Origin: Pseudolabrys sp. | GTDB taxonomy: Bacteria; Pseudomonadota; Alphaproteobacteria; Rhizobiales; Xanthobacteraceae | Direction: 5' to 3' | Length of the DNA stretch: 9,844 nt | NCBI GenBank assembly: GCA_026125925.1 | Contig: JAHCKF010000100.1 | Coordinates: 1 to 9,844, forward strand | Shown here: one piece after another, positions 1 through 6,484 of the stretch | Layout: each line of letters opens with the position of its first letter | Position numbering within the stretch: the stretch's first letter is position 1 | Notes under the pieces: model-generated | Told to the model about the DNA's origin: nothing | The model's input: only the letters and a program-made list of their open reading frames with translations | Databases searched by the model: none | Program-made: the position numbers and the translations under genes

Positions 1-27
1 GCTGGAGCGGTCAACAGGCTGAAATCG

Positions 28-47
28 GGCCGGTTTTCGAACCGGCC
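28..47. repeat. Perfect 8-bp hairpin with TTCG loop
   Basis: GGCCGGTT (28-35) pairs perfectly with AACCGGCC (40-47) around a TTCG loop. As RNA this would be a very stable hairpin capped by a UUCG-type loop. It has no T-run after it, so it is not a textbook intrinsic terminator. It could end an upstream transcript, protect a 3' end, or be part of the operon leader. Confidence 0.5.
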
Positions 48-48
48 G

Positions 49-76
49 GCGCTGCCGCCGCCCCTTGAGGCAGCGC
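49..76. repeat. Second leader hairpin, 8-bp stem
   Basis: GCGCTGCC (49-56) is the exact reverse complement of GGCAGCGC (69-76), with a 12-base loop. It starts one base after the first hairpin, so the two would stack in tandem in RNA about 40-85 bases before the ABC ATPase start. Function unknown; no T-run follows. Confidence 0.4.
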
Positions 77-113
77 AAAGGCGGCGAGCCCGGCCCGGCA
101 TAATGGTAGTGGC

Positions 114-821
114 ATGAGCCAGACGGTTTTCCGCACCCGCGACCTGACCAAGGTCTATGTCACCGGCGCCATCGAGGTTCACGCCCTGCGCGGCGTCGAT
201 TTCGAGGCCGCGGCCGGCGAATTCGTCGTGCTGCTCGGCCCGTCCGGCTCCGGCAAGTCCACCTTTCTCAACATCATCGGCGGGCTGGACCGGGCGACCT
301 CGGGCGAGGCCTGGTTCACCGACCACGAGCTCAGCCGCTTCAGCGACCGCGAGCTGACGCTGTACCGGCGCGACCATGTCGGCTTTGTCTTCCAATTCTA
401 CAACCTGGTGCCGAGCCTGACCGCCCGCGAGAACGTGGCGCTGGTCACCGAGATCGCCCGCGACCCGATGCGGCCGGAGGAGGCGCTGGCCATCGTCGGC
501 CTGAAGGAGCGCATGGACCACTTTCCGGCCCAGCTCTCCGGCGGCGAGCAGCAGCGCGTCGCCATTGCCCGCGCCATCGCCAAAAGGCCGCAGGTGCTGC
601 TGTGCGACGAGCCGACCGGCGCCCTCGACTCAAGGACCGGCGTGCTGGTGCTGGAAGCGCTGACGCAGGTCAACGAACAGCTCGGCGCCACGACCTTGAT
701 CATCACCCACAACGTCGCCATCCAGGACATCGCGCATCGCGTCGTCCACTTCGGCAACGGCCGCATCGTGTCCTCCAACCTCGTCGCCGAGCGCAAGCCG
801 GCGTCAAGCATCAGTTGGTGA
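114..821 (+). CDS. ABC transporter ATP-binding subunit (MacB/LolD type)
   Basis: This 235-residue cytoplasmic ATPase hydrolyses ATP to drive the membrane permease encoded by the next gene. All core motifs are present: Walker [10 protein letters not shown] at residues 42-50, Q-loop Gln94, ABC signature LSGGEQQR at 141-148, Walker B VLLCDEPT at 161-168 with catalytic Glu166, a D-loop (ALD), and H-loop His199. The segment [18 protein letters not shown] is typical of the LolD/MacB/FtsE group, whose partners are FtsX-type permeases, and that is what follows. Length fits the family. The ATG at 114 gives the expected N-terminus but has only a weak GGTAGTGG upstream. It is the first gene of a three-gene operon; its TGA ends 5 bases before the permease ATG. 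The motifs do not reveal the substrate, so LolD, MacB or another symbol would be a guess. Confidence 0.95.
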   Translation: MSQTVFRTRDLTKVYVTGAIEVHALRGVDFEAAAGEFVVLLGPSGSGKSTFLNIIGGLDRATSGEAWFTDHELSRFSDRELTLYRRDHVGFVFQFYNLVPSLTARENVALVTEIARDPMRPEEALAIVGLKERMDHFPAQLSGGEQQRVAIARAIAKRPQVLLCDEPTGALDSRTGVLVLEALTQVNEQLGATTLIITHNVAIQDIAHRVVHFGNGRIVSSNLVAERKPASSISW

Positions 822-826
822 GGGCC

Positions 827-3190
827 ATGAGCGCGCTGCACATCAAACTGTTGCGCGATCTGGTACGGCTGTGGCCGCAGGCGCTGGCCATCGCCTTCGT
901 CCTGGCGGCTGGCGCGGCGACCTTGATCCTCGGCATCGGCGCCTATCAATCGCTGTCGGAAACGCGCGCCGCCTATTACGAGCGCAATCGCTTCGCCGAC
1001 GTCTTCGCCGACCTCACGCGCGCGCCCAAGATCATCGAGGACGAGATCGCGCGAATTCCCGGCGTCGCCTCCGCCGAAACGCGGATTGCCAAGATCGCCT
1101 TGCTCGATCTGCCGGCGGTGGCCGAACCCGCCTCGGCAATGTTCGTCTCGATTCCCGATCTGCACGAGCAGAAGCTCGATCTGCTTTACATGCGTAGCGG
1201 CCGGCTGCCGCTGCCGGGCGATGAGAACGAGGTGGTGGTGAGCGAGCCCTTCGCTAAGGCCAATCACTTCACCATCGGTTCGACCTTCGAGGCCATTCTC
1301 AACGGCCGCAAGCGTACCTTGCGCGTCACCGGCACGGCGCTGTCGCCGGAGTTCATCTATTCACTCGGGCCATACGGATTGATCCCGGACGACCGGCGCT
1401 ACGGCATCGTCTGGATGCGCGAAAAGGCGCTGGCCGCGGCCTACGATCTCACCGGCGCCTTCTCCAGCGTGACCTTGAAGCTGACGCGCGGCGCATCCGA
1501 AGCCGCCGCGATCGAACGGCTCGATGGCATTCTCGCGCGCTATGGCGGCCTGGGCGCGCATGGCCGCCGCGACCAGACGTCGCACGCTTTCCTCGATGCC
1601 GAGCTGCAACAGCTCAAGGCGATGAGCCGCATATTGCCGCCGGTGTTTCTGCTGGTGGCGGCGTTCCTGGTGAACATGACGCTGTCGCGGCTGATCCTGC
1701 TCGAACGCGAACAGATCGGATTGTTGAAGGCGCTCGGCTATAGCGGCTTGGCCGTCGGCTGGCACTATCTCGAATTCGCGCTGGCGATTGCGGTGGTCGG
1801 CATTGCCATCGGCATCGGCGCCGGCACCTGGCTCGGCTTCGGCATGACCAAACTCTATGCCGAGTTCTATCACTTCCCGTTCCTCGTCTTCCGCACCGAT
1901 CCGGCGATCTATGTCATCGCCGGCGGCGTGACTTTGGCCGCCGCGGCGGCCGGCGCGGTGCGGGCGGTGCGCGACGTGGTGGCGCTGCCGCCGGCCGTGG
2001 CGATGTCGCCGCCGGCGCCGGCGGTCTATCGCCGGCTGCTGCCCGAAGCATTCTATGCCTTCCTCGCCATTCCGCAGTCGCTGGTGATGGTGACGCGCCA
2101 TCTCATGCGCTGGCCGGTGCGCACCGTCAGCAGCATTCTCGGCATCGCTTTGGCGGTGTCGGTGCTGGTCGGCTCGCTCTGGGCCTTCGGTTCGACCGAA
2201 TTCATGATCGACGTCACCTATAACCGGGCCGAGCGGCAGAACGCGACGATCAGCTTCGTGCGCGAGCGCTCGATGCCGGCCTATTACGACGCGCTGTCGC
2301 TGCCTGGCGTACTGACGGCGGAGCCCTATCGCTCGGTGCCGGTGCGCATCTATCACGGCCCGATCGAGCGCCGCATCGCCATCAGCGGCAAACCGGCCTC
2401 GGCCGATCTCAGCCGCGTGCTCGGCGCCGACCTTATGCCCGTGCGCATGCCGGAAACCGGCATCGCGCTCAGCGACGCGCTGGCGAAAATCCTCAAGGCC
2501 AAGGTCGGCGACATGGTGGAGGTGGAAATTCTGGAGCGCGACCGGCGCCGCGCCACGCTGCCGGTGACCGGCATCATCGAGGGCTATCTCGGGCTCAACG
2601 CCTATATGAACCTGCCGGCGCTCAACCGGCTGATGCGCGAAGGTGCGGTGATCAGCGGTGTCAACCTTTTGTACGACACCGGCCGGCAGGACGAGTTGTT
2701 CAAGCGGCTCAAGGCAACGCCGGTCGCCAACTTCATCGCGCTTCAACGCACCACGCTAACGAACTTCCGCGACACGCTGCAGCAGAACCTGCTGATCATG
2801 ATCACGGTCTATGTGTCGCTCGGCATGATCATCGCCTTCGGCGTTGTTTATAATTTCGCGCGCATCTCGCTGTCGGAACAGGGCCGCGAACTGGCGAGCC
2901 TGCGTGTGCTCGGCTTTCACAAGAGCGAGGTGTCGGCGATTCTGCTGAGCGAGCTGGCGGTGCTCACCATCGCGGCGCAGCCGCTCGGCTGGGCAATCGG
3001 GCACCTGTTCGCTTGGGCGATGGTTCAGGGATTCAACAGCGAATTGTACCGCGTGCCGCTGGTGGTCGAGCGGTCGGTCTATGCCTGGGCCAGCGTCATC
3101 GTGCTCGGCTCGGCACTGATCTCGGGACTGATCGTCCGCCGCCGGATCGATCGGCTCGATCTCATCGAAGTTCTCAAGACAAGGGAGTAG
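827..3190 (+). CDS. ABC transporter permease, duplicated FtsX-like
   Basis: This is a 787-residue inner-membrane permease made of two FtsX-like halves. Hydrophobic segments suggest eight membrane helices: about 18-40, 269-290, 314-338, 360-380, then 433-454, 655-677, 704-730 and 752-770. The two large intervening regions (about 42-267 and 455-650) should be periplasmic. Each half carries the family's coupling-helix signature: EREQIGLLKALGYSG near 293 and QGRELASLRVLGFHKSEV near 685. MacB permeases have four helices per chain, so this protein looks like a fused dimer, as in other long DUF214-type permeases. The frame is open further upstream inside the ATPase gene. I chose ATG 827 because it follows that gene's stop, has GGTGAGG just before it, and leads directly into the first membrane segment. 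The stop lies 4 bases before the adaptor start, so the genes are co-transcribed. The transported molecule is unknown; lipids, lipoproteins, peptides or drugs are all possible for this superfamily. Confidence 0.93.
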   Translation: MSALHIKLLRDLVRLWPQALAIAFVLAAGAATLILGIGAYQSLSETRAAYYERNRFADVFADLTRAPKIIEDEIARIPGVASAETRIAKIALLDLPAVAEPASAMFVSIPDLHEQKLDLLYMRSGRLPLPGDENEVVVSEPFAKANHFTIGSTFEAILNGRKRTLRVTGTALSPEFIYSLGPYGLIPDDRRYGIVWMREKALAAAYDLTGAFSSVTLKLTRGASEAAAIERLDGILARYGGLGAHGRRDQTSHAFLDAELQQLKAMSRILPPVFLLVAAFLVNMTLSRLILLEREQIGLLKALGYSGLAVGWHYLEFALAIAVVGIAIGIGAGTWLGFGMTKLYAEFYHFPFLVFRTDPAIYVIAGGVTLAAAAAGAVRAVRDVVALPPAVAMSPPAPAVYRRLLPEAFYAFLAIPQSLVMVTRHLMRWPVRTVSSILGIALAVSVLVGSLWAFGSTEFMIDVTYNRAERQNATISFVRERSMPAYYDALSLPGVLTAEPYRSVPVRIYHGPIERRIAISGKPASADLSRVLGADLMPVRMPETGIALSDALAKILKAKVGDMVEVEILERDRRRATLPVTGIIEGYLGLNAYMNLPALNRLMREGAVISGVNLLYDTGRQDELFKRLKATPVANFIALQRTTLTNFRDTLQQNLLIMITVYVSLGMIIAFGVVYNFARISLSEQGRELASLRVLGFHKSEVSAILLSELAVLTIAAQPLGWAIGHLFAWAMVQGFNSELYRVPLVVERSVYAWASVIVLGSALISGLIVRRRIDRLDLIEVLKTRE
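3181..3187 (+). promoter_or_regulatory. Ribosome binding site for the adaptor gene
   Basis: AAGGGAG lies 7 bases before the GTG at 3195, inside the last codons of the permease gene. It supports a GTG start and translational coupling with the permease. Confidence 0.7.
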
Positions 3191-3194
3191 GGCG

Positions 3195-4394
3195 GTGTTC
3201 GGCAAGAATGTCAGACGCGTCGCCGCGGCGTTGGTCGGATTGGGAATCGTCGCCCTGATCGTGTGGGCGCTGATGCCTCAACCGGTGCCGGTCGATCTGG
3301 CGACGATCGGGACCGGGCCGCTCGAAGTCACGGTCGAGGATGAGGGCGTCACCCGCATCCGCGAGGTCTATACGGTGTCGGCGCCGATCGGCGGCGAGAT
3401 GCTGCGCTCCTCGCTCGAGGTCGGTGACGACGTCACCGCCGGTCAGACCGTCGCCAGCATCCAGCCGACCGATCCGACGCTGCTCGATGTGCGCACCCAG
3501 CGCGTCAGCGAAGCGGCAGTACAGGCGGCGCAAGCCGCGGTCGATCTGGCCGAGGCGCAGATCAAGCAGGCCAAAGCGCAACTGGAGTTCGCCAAGAACG
3601 ATCTGCGCCGCGCCGAGGAACTGGCGGCGAGCCGCACGATATCGGCGCGTTCCCTGGAAAAAGCCAAGCTCGATGTGGATTCGGCGGAGGCGGCGGTAGC
3701 GAGCGCCGTCGCCACCCTCGAGGTGCGCAAGCGCGAACTGGAAAGCGCCAAGGCGCAACTGATTCAGCCAGGCGCGGCGCGGCCGACGTCGGTGGCGTGC
3801 TGTGTCGAGGTGCGCTCGCCGGTCAAGGGCCGCGTGCTCAAGATCATCGCGGAAAGCGAGCAGGTGGTGCCGCCCGGGGCGCCGCTGATCGAGATCGGCG
3901 ATCCGCACGATTTGGAAATCGCCGTCGATTTCCAGTCGCGCGACGCCGTGCGCATCAAGCCAGGCGACATCGCGCGCATCGAGAGCTGGGGTGGCGACGT
4001 GACCATCGATGCCAAGGTCAAGCGCATCGAGCCGACCGGCTTCACTAAGGTCTCCGCGCTCGGCATCGAGGAGCAGCGGGTCAAGGTTGTTCTCGATTTT
4101 ACTGGACCGGATACGGCATGGCAGCAGCTCGGTCACGGCTACCGGGTCATCGCCCGCGTCGTGGTCTGGCACGGCGACGGCCTGCTGGTGCCGCTCGGCG
4201 CCTTGTTCAGGCAGGGCGACAACTGGGCGGTGTTCGTCGCGGCCGACGGGCGGGCGCATCGGCGGTTGGTGCGGATCGCCGAGCGCAACCTGCATGCGGC
4301 GCGCGTCGTCGACGGCCTCCAGGCCGGCGATCAGGTCGTGCTGCATCCCAGCGATCGAGTAGCCGACGGCGGCCGCATCGAGTTGCGGCAGTAA
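3195..4394 (+). CDS. HlyD/MacA-type periplasmic adaptor (membrane fusion protein)
   Basis: This 399-residue adaptor would link the ABC permease to an outer-membrane channel. It starts with a short basic stretch and one membrane anchor (about residues 8-27). There is no lipobox. A first half of a lipoyl/barrel-sandwich domain follows (about 60-92, with GDDVTAGQTVASI). Next comes an alanine-, glutamate- and lysine-rich alpha-helical hairpin (about 97-190) with heptad character, then the second barrel half (about 203-237, RSPVKGRVLKI and PGAPLIEIGD). Beta-barrel and membrane-proximal domains complete it (about 240-399). The start is GTG, 4 bases after the permease stop, with a good ribosome binding site. 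Being third in an ATPase-permease-adaptor operon, it fits a DevBCA/MacAB-like exporter. RND-pump adaptors have the same fold, but no RND gene is nearby. The gene ends only 3 bases from the convergent receiver-domain gene. Confidence 0.93.
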   Translation: MFGKNVRRVAAALVGLGIVALIVWALMPQPVPVDLATIGTGPLEVTVEDEGVTRIREVYTVSAPIGGEMLRSSLEVGDDVTAGQTVASIQPTDPTLLDVRTQRVSEAAVQAAQAAVDLAEAQIKQAKAQLEFAKNDLRRAEELAASRTISARSLEKAKLDVDSAEAAVASAVATLEVRKRELESAKAQLIQPGAARPTSVACCVEVRSPVKGRVLKIIAESEQVVPPGAPLIEIGDPHDLEIAVDFQSRDAVRIKPGDIARIESWGGDVTIDAKVKRIEPTGFTKVSALGIEEQRVKVVLDFTGPDTAWQQLGHGYRVIARVVVWHGDGLLVPLGALFRQGDNWAVFVAADGRAHRRLVRIAERNLHAARVVDGLQAGDQVVLHPSDRVADGGRIELRQ

Positions 4395-4397
4395 GGT

Positions 4398-4778
4398 CTA
4401 TGGGTTGTCGAGCAGCTTCCGGATCGTCTTGATCAGCGCGTCGGGTTGGTACGGCTTTTCGACAATCGGTGCGTCCGGCAGCGGCCGCGCCGCGCCGCCG
4501 CCGCTGCGGCTGCCGGTCAGGAAGACGAACGGGATCTTGCGCTCGACGAACGCGGCGGCGACCGAGGCGCTGGTGGTATTGCCGAGATGACGGTCGAGGA
4601 TGCCGAAATCCCACGGACCCTTGTCGCGCAGGGCCTCGAGCGCCTTGTCGATGCCGGAGACCGCGAGGACCTCGGCGCCGGCCCCCTGAAGCAGCTCTTC
4701 GAGGTCGAGGGCGATGAGGAATTCATCCTCGAGGATCAGTCCCCTTTTTCCGGCAAGCGGACTACCCGCGATTGACAC
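4398..4778 (-). CDS. Single-domain response regulator (receiver only)
   Basis: This 126-residue protein consists of one phospho-receiver domain with no output domain. The key residues are all visible: the acidic pair Glu17-Asp18 in LILEDE, the phospho-acceptor Asp62 in GILDRHLGN, Thr88 in FLTG, and Lys108 in EKPY. It should accept a phosphoryl group from a histidine kinase and act by protein-protein contact or as a phosphate shuttle, as single-domain regulators do in rhizobia. No kinase gene is in the window, so its partner is encoded elsewhere. The GTG start at 4778 is supported by GGAGGA 8 bases upstream. It is divergent from the Crp/Fnr gene and convergent with the adaptor gene. Confidence 0.9.
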   Translation of the reverse strand: MSIAGSPLAGKRGLILEDEFLIALDLEELLQGAGAEVLAVSGIDKALEALRDKGPWDFGILDRHLGNTTSASVAAAFVERKIPFVFLTGSRSGGGAARPLPDAPIVEKPYQPDALIKTIRKLLDNP

Positions 4779-4922
4779 GTTGCGTTTCCTCCAGTTCCGG
4801 CATGGAACCCGAGGCTTGTCCCATCAGTTATCAAGGGCGCGCATTTAAATATGACACATGCGCCAAACTATTCCGGGCGCTCCTGCCAATCGCGCCGGGG
4901 GGGACAAGACAGAGTTAGTAAA
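4779..4922. promoter_or_regulatory. Divergent control region between receiver and Crp/Fnr genes
   Basis: This 144-base gap must hold the promoters of both divergent genes. Around 4843-4856 there is an AT-rich island, including the palindrome ATTTAAAT (4843-4850), that stands out against the GC-rich surroundings. It is a plausible promoter core or operator, but I could not place a confident -35/-10 pair in either direction. An ATCAA half-site at 4830-4834 resembles half of an FNR/FixK box, but the other half (CCATC) does not match. Confidence 0.4.
4787..4792 (-). promoter_or_regulatory. Ribosome binding site for the receiver-domain gene
   Basis: On the minus strand GGAGGA stands 8 bases before the GTG at 4776-4778. 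This is the best Shine-Dalgarno match I noticed in the window and decides the GTG start. Confidence 0.75.
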
Positions 4923-5693
4923 ATGTCGCTTATGGGCACTCCGAACGGGAAGCCGAACGGTCAGGTCACGCCATGCGAGCAGTGTCCGCTGCGCCGCCTG
5001 CCGTGCCTGCGCGAATTTGCGCCCGATGAACTGGACTTCGTCAAACGCTTCAAGACCGACGAATTGCATCTCGAACCCGGTGCAACCTTCCTGCGCGAAG
5101 GCTCGCGCAGCGATCATCTGTTCACCGTGCTGTCCGGCTGGGCCTTCCGCTACAAGGTGCTCGACGACGGCCGCCGGCAGATCCTGAACTTCGCTCTGCC
5201 GGCCGACATGGTCGGCCTGCAAGGCGCCGTCATGAACGAGATGGAGCACTCGGTCGAGGCGCTGACGCCGATCGTGCTGTGCGTGCTGCCGCGTAACCGG
5301 CTGTACGAACTGTATTCGCAGTTTCCCAGTCTCGCCTTCGACGTCACCTGGCTGGCGGCGCGCGAGGAGCAGTTGATCGACGAACATCTGGTCAGCATCG
5401 GCCGGCGCACCGCGCTCGAGCGCGTCGCTTATCTGCTACTGCACCTCTACCACCGCGCCTCCGAACTGGGGATGGTGAAAGACGGCAAGCTGCAATTTCC
5501 CATCACGCAGCAGCATCTGGCCGACGCGCTCGGCATGTCGCTGGTCCACACCAACAAGACGCTCAAGCGGCTGCTGGTGACCAAGTCGATACGCTGGCAG
5601 GCCCGGACTTTCCAGATGCTCGATCGCGGCGCGCTGGCCGAGCTTGCCGGCGGCGATATTCCGCAGACGCGCACGAGGCGGCCGTTTATCTGA
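4923..5693 (+). CDS. Crp/Fnr-family transcription regulator with FNR-like cysteines
   Basis: From ATG 4923 this gives 256 residues, close to the 250 of E. coli FNR. It has an N-terminal cyclic-nucleotide-binding-type beta-roll (about 40-130), a long dimerisation helix (about 135-158), and a C-terminal Crp-type winged helix-turn-helix (about 160-240, with ITQQHLADALGMS before the recognition helix). Cysteines 18, 21 and 28 (CEQC then LPC) plus Cys120 (IVLCVLP) fall almost where FNR has its [4Fe-4S] ligands 20, 23, 29 and 122, so oxygen or redox sensing is a reasonable inference. FNR's recognition residues Glu-Ser-Arg are replaced by Val208, Asn211 and Lys212, so it should read a different DNA site. 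The frame extends to an ATG at 4851, but the added 24 residues are not family-like. ATG 4932 is an alternative start; no strong ribosome binding site marks either. A hairpin follows the stop. Confidence 0.9.
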   Translation: MSLMGTPNGKPNGQVTPCEQCPLRRLPCLREFAPDELDFVKRFKTDELHLEPGATFLREGSRSDHLFTVLSGWAFRYKVLDDGRRQILNFALPADMVGLQGAVMNEMEHSVEALTPIVLCVLPRNRLYELYSQFPSLAFDVTWLAAREEQLIDEHLVSIGRRTALERVAYLLLHLYHRASELGMVKDGKLQFPITQQHLADALGMSLVHTNKTLKRLLVTKSIRWQARTFQMLDRGALAELAGGDIPQTRTRRPFI

Positions 5694-5720
5694 CGGCGGC
5701 AGGACTTGTCGCTGCCGCCG
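5694..5720 (+). terminator. Hairpin directly after the Crp/Fnr stop, terminator-like
   Basis: CGGCGGCAG (5694-5702) pairs perfectly with CTGCCGCCG (5712-5720), and GAC/GTC can pair inside the loop. It begins on the base after the TGA. It lacks a T-run, so it may stabilise the 3' end or assist factor-dependent termination rather than act as a classic intrinsic terminator. Confidence 0.45.
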
Positions 5721-5724
5721 CGCT

Positions 5725-5752
5725 TGGCTACTCAGGACTGGCTAATCAGGAC
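5725..5752. repeat. Tandem 14-bp direct repeat upstream of yggS
   Basis: TGGCTACTCAGGAC (5725-5738) is followed immediately by TGGCTAATCAGGAC (5739-5752), identical at 13 of 14 positions. It sits in the 104-base gap between the Crp/Fnr gene and the YggS-type gene, 45 bases before the latter's ATG. It could be a pair of regulator sites or a small slippage duplication. Confidence 0.55.
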
Positions 5753-5797
5753 CGGTCAGCCTCGTGGAGGCGCCGGGTTCAGTCCGGGCGGTATCAG

Positions 5798-6484
5798 ATG
5801 GATTCGGCGGCATCCGCACTGTCACATGTTCGCACCGAGATCGCGCGCGCCTGCAAGGATGCCGGCCGCGATCCGGCAAGCGTCACTCTGGTGGCGGTCT
5901 CGAAGACGTTTCCGGCCGACGCCATCGAACCGGTGATCGCCGCCGGCCAGCGCGTCTTCGGCGAGAACCGCGTGCAGGAAGCCAAAGGCAAGTGGCCGGC
6001 GCTGATCGAGAAATATACCGGCATCGAACTGCATCTCATCGGCCCGCTGCAATCCAACAAGGCCAAGGAAGCCGTGGCCTTGTTCGACGCCATTCATTCG
6101 GTCGATCGCGCCAGCCTGTGCGAAGCGCTGGCCAAGGAGATCGACAAGGCCGGCAAGTCCCCTGCCTTGTTCGTGCAGATCAACACCGGCGCCGAGCCGC
6201 AGAAAGCCGGCGTGCTACCGCAGGATGCCGACGCCTTCATCAACGGCTGCCGCGACACTTACGGCCTGACGATCTCCGGCCTGATGTGCATTCCGCCGGT
6301 CGAGGAAGCGCCGGGCCCGCATTTTGCGCTCACCGCCAAAATCGCTGCGCGCAACGGTCTCAAGCTGCTGTCGATGGGCATGAGCGCCGACTTTGCCGAC
6401 GCCATCGCGCTCGGCGCCACGCATGTGCGAGTCGGCAGCGCGATATTTGGCACGCGGCCGCCGTTCAAGGGAGCGGAAGCATGA
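5798..6484 (+). CDS. yggS: YggS/PLPBP family pyridoxal 5'-phosphate homeostasis protein
   Basis: This 228-residue cytoplasmic protein belongs to the YggS/PROSC (PLPBP) family, which binds pyridoxal 5'-phosphate without known enzyme activity and keeps vitamin B6 and amino/keto acid pools balanced. It is a single alanine-racemase-like TIM barrel. Visible family signatures are VAVSKT with the PLP lysine Lys36, FGENRVQE (54-61), HLIGPLQSNK (79-88), HSVDR (100-104), ISGLMCIPP (159-167), SMGMSADF (192-199) and VRVGSAIFG (210-218) for phosphate binding. Length is normal. ATG 5798 puts the lysine at the same number as in E. coli YggS and removes an upstream run without family similarity. The ribosome binding site is weak (GGCGG). 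It overlaps the methyltransferase start by 4 bases, so the two are co-translated. Confidence 0.95.
   Translation: MDSAASALSHVRTEIARACKDAGRDPASVTLVAVSKTFPADAIEPVIAAGQRVFGENRVQEAKGKWPALIEKYTGIELHLIGPLQSNKAKEAVALFDAIHSVDRASLCEALAKEIDKAGKSPALFVQINTGAEPQKAGVLPQDADAFINGCRDTYGLTISGLMCIPPVEEAPGPHFALTAKIAARNGLKLLSMGMSADFADAIALGATHVRVGSAIFGTRPPFKGAEA
6467..6473 (+). promoter_or_regulatory. Ribosome binding site for the methyltransferase gene
   Basis: AAGGGAG lies 7 bases before ATG 6481, within the end of the yggS-type gene. It decides this start over longer readings of the same frame, which run back through the upstream gene. Confidence 0.7.

Larger units (their letters stand above)
1..113. other. 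Leader before the ABC operon, perhaps with the tail of an upstream gene
   Basis: No complete gene lies here. One forward frame (starting at base 1) stays open and ends in a TGA that overlaps the ATG of the next gene (bases 114-117). Another frame (starting at base 3) ends in a TGA at 66-68, and a third ends at 20-22. Any of these could be the end of a gene that begins left of the window, but the stretch is too short to choose. The region also contains two hairpins, listed separately. A CATAAT hexamer at 99-104 resembles a -10 box but has no matching -35 box, and no strong ribosome binding site precedes the ATG at 114. Confidence 0.4.

Noticed and set aside
99..104. CATAAT as a -10 promoter box for the ABC operon
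   Set aside because: No -35-like hexamer lies 16-18 bases upstream, and the box would leave a leader of only a few bases.
1361..2746. Long - strand open frame opposite the permease gene
   Set aside because: The product is His/Arg/Gln-rich low-complexity sequence, while the + frame has FtsX signatures and membrane helices.
3174..4346. Long - strand open frame opposite the adaptor gene
   Set aside because: No recognisable family; the + frame is a complete HlyD-type adaptor with a ribosome binding site.
4825..4840. FNR/FixK-type box in the divergent control region
   Set aside because: Only the ATCAA half is present; the opposite half reads CCATC rather than TTGAT.
4851..4922. Upstream ATG at 4851 as the start of the Crp/Fnr protein
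   Set aside because: The added 24 residues have no family similarity, the ATG sits in the AT-rich promoter-like island, and the 256-residue form matches FNR length and cysteine numbering better.
5764..6480. N-terminal extension of the methyltransferase frame running through the yggS-type gene
   Set aside because: The extension is an out-of-frame reading of a conserved family protein, and ATG 6481 has its own strong ribosome binding site.
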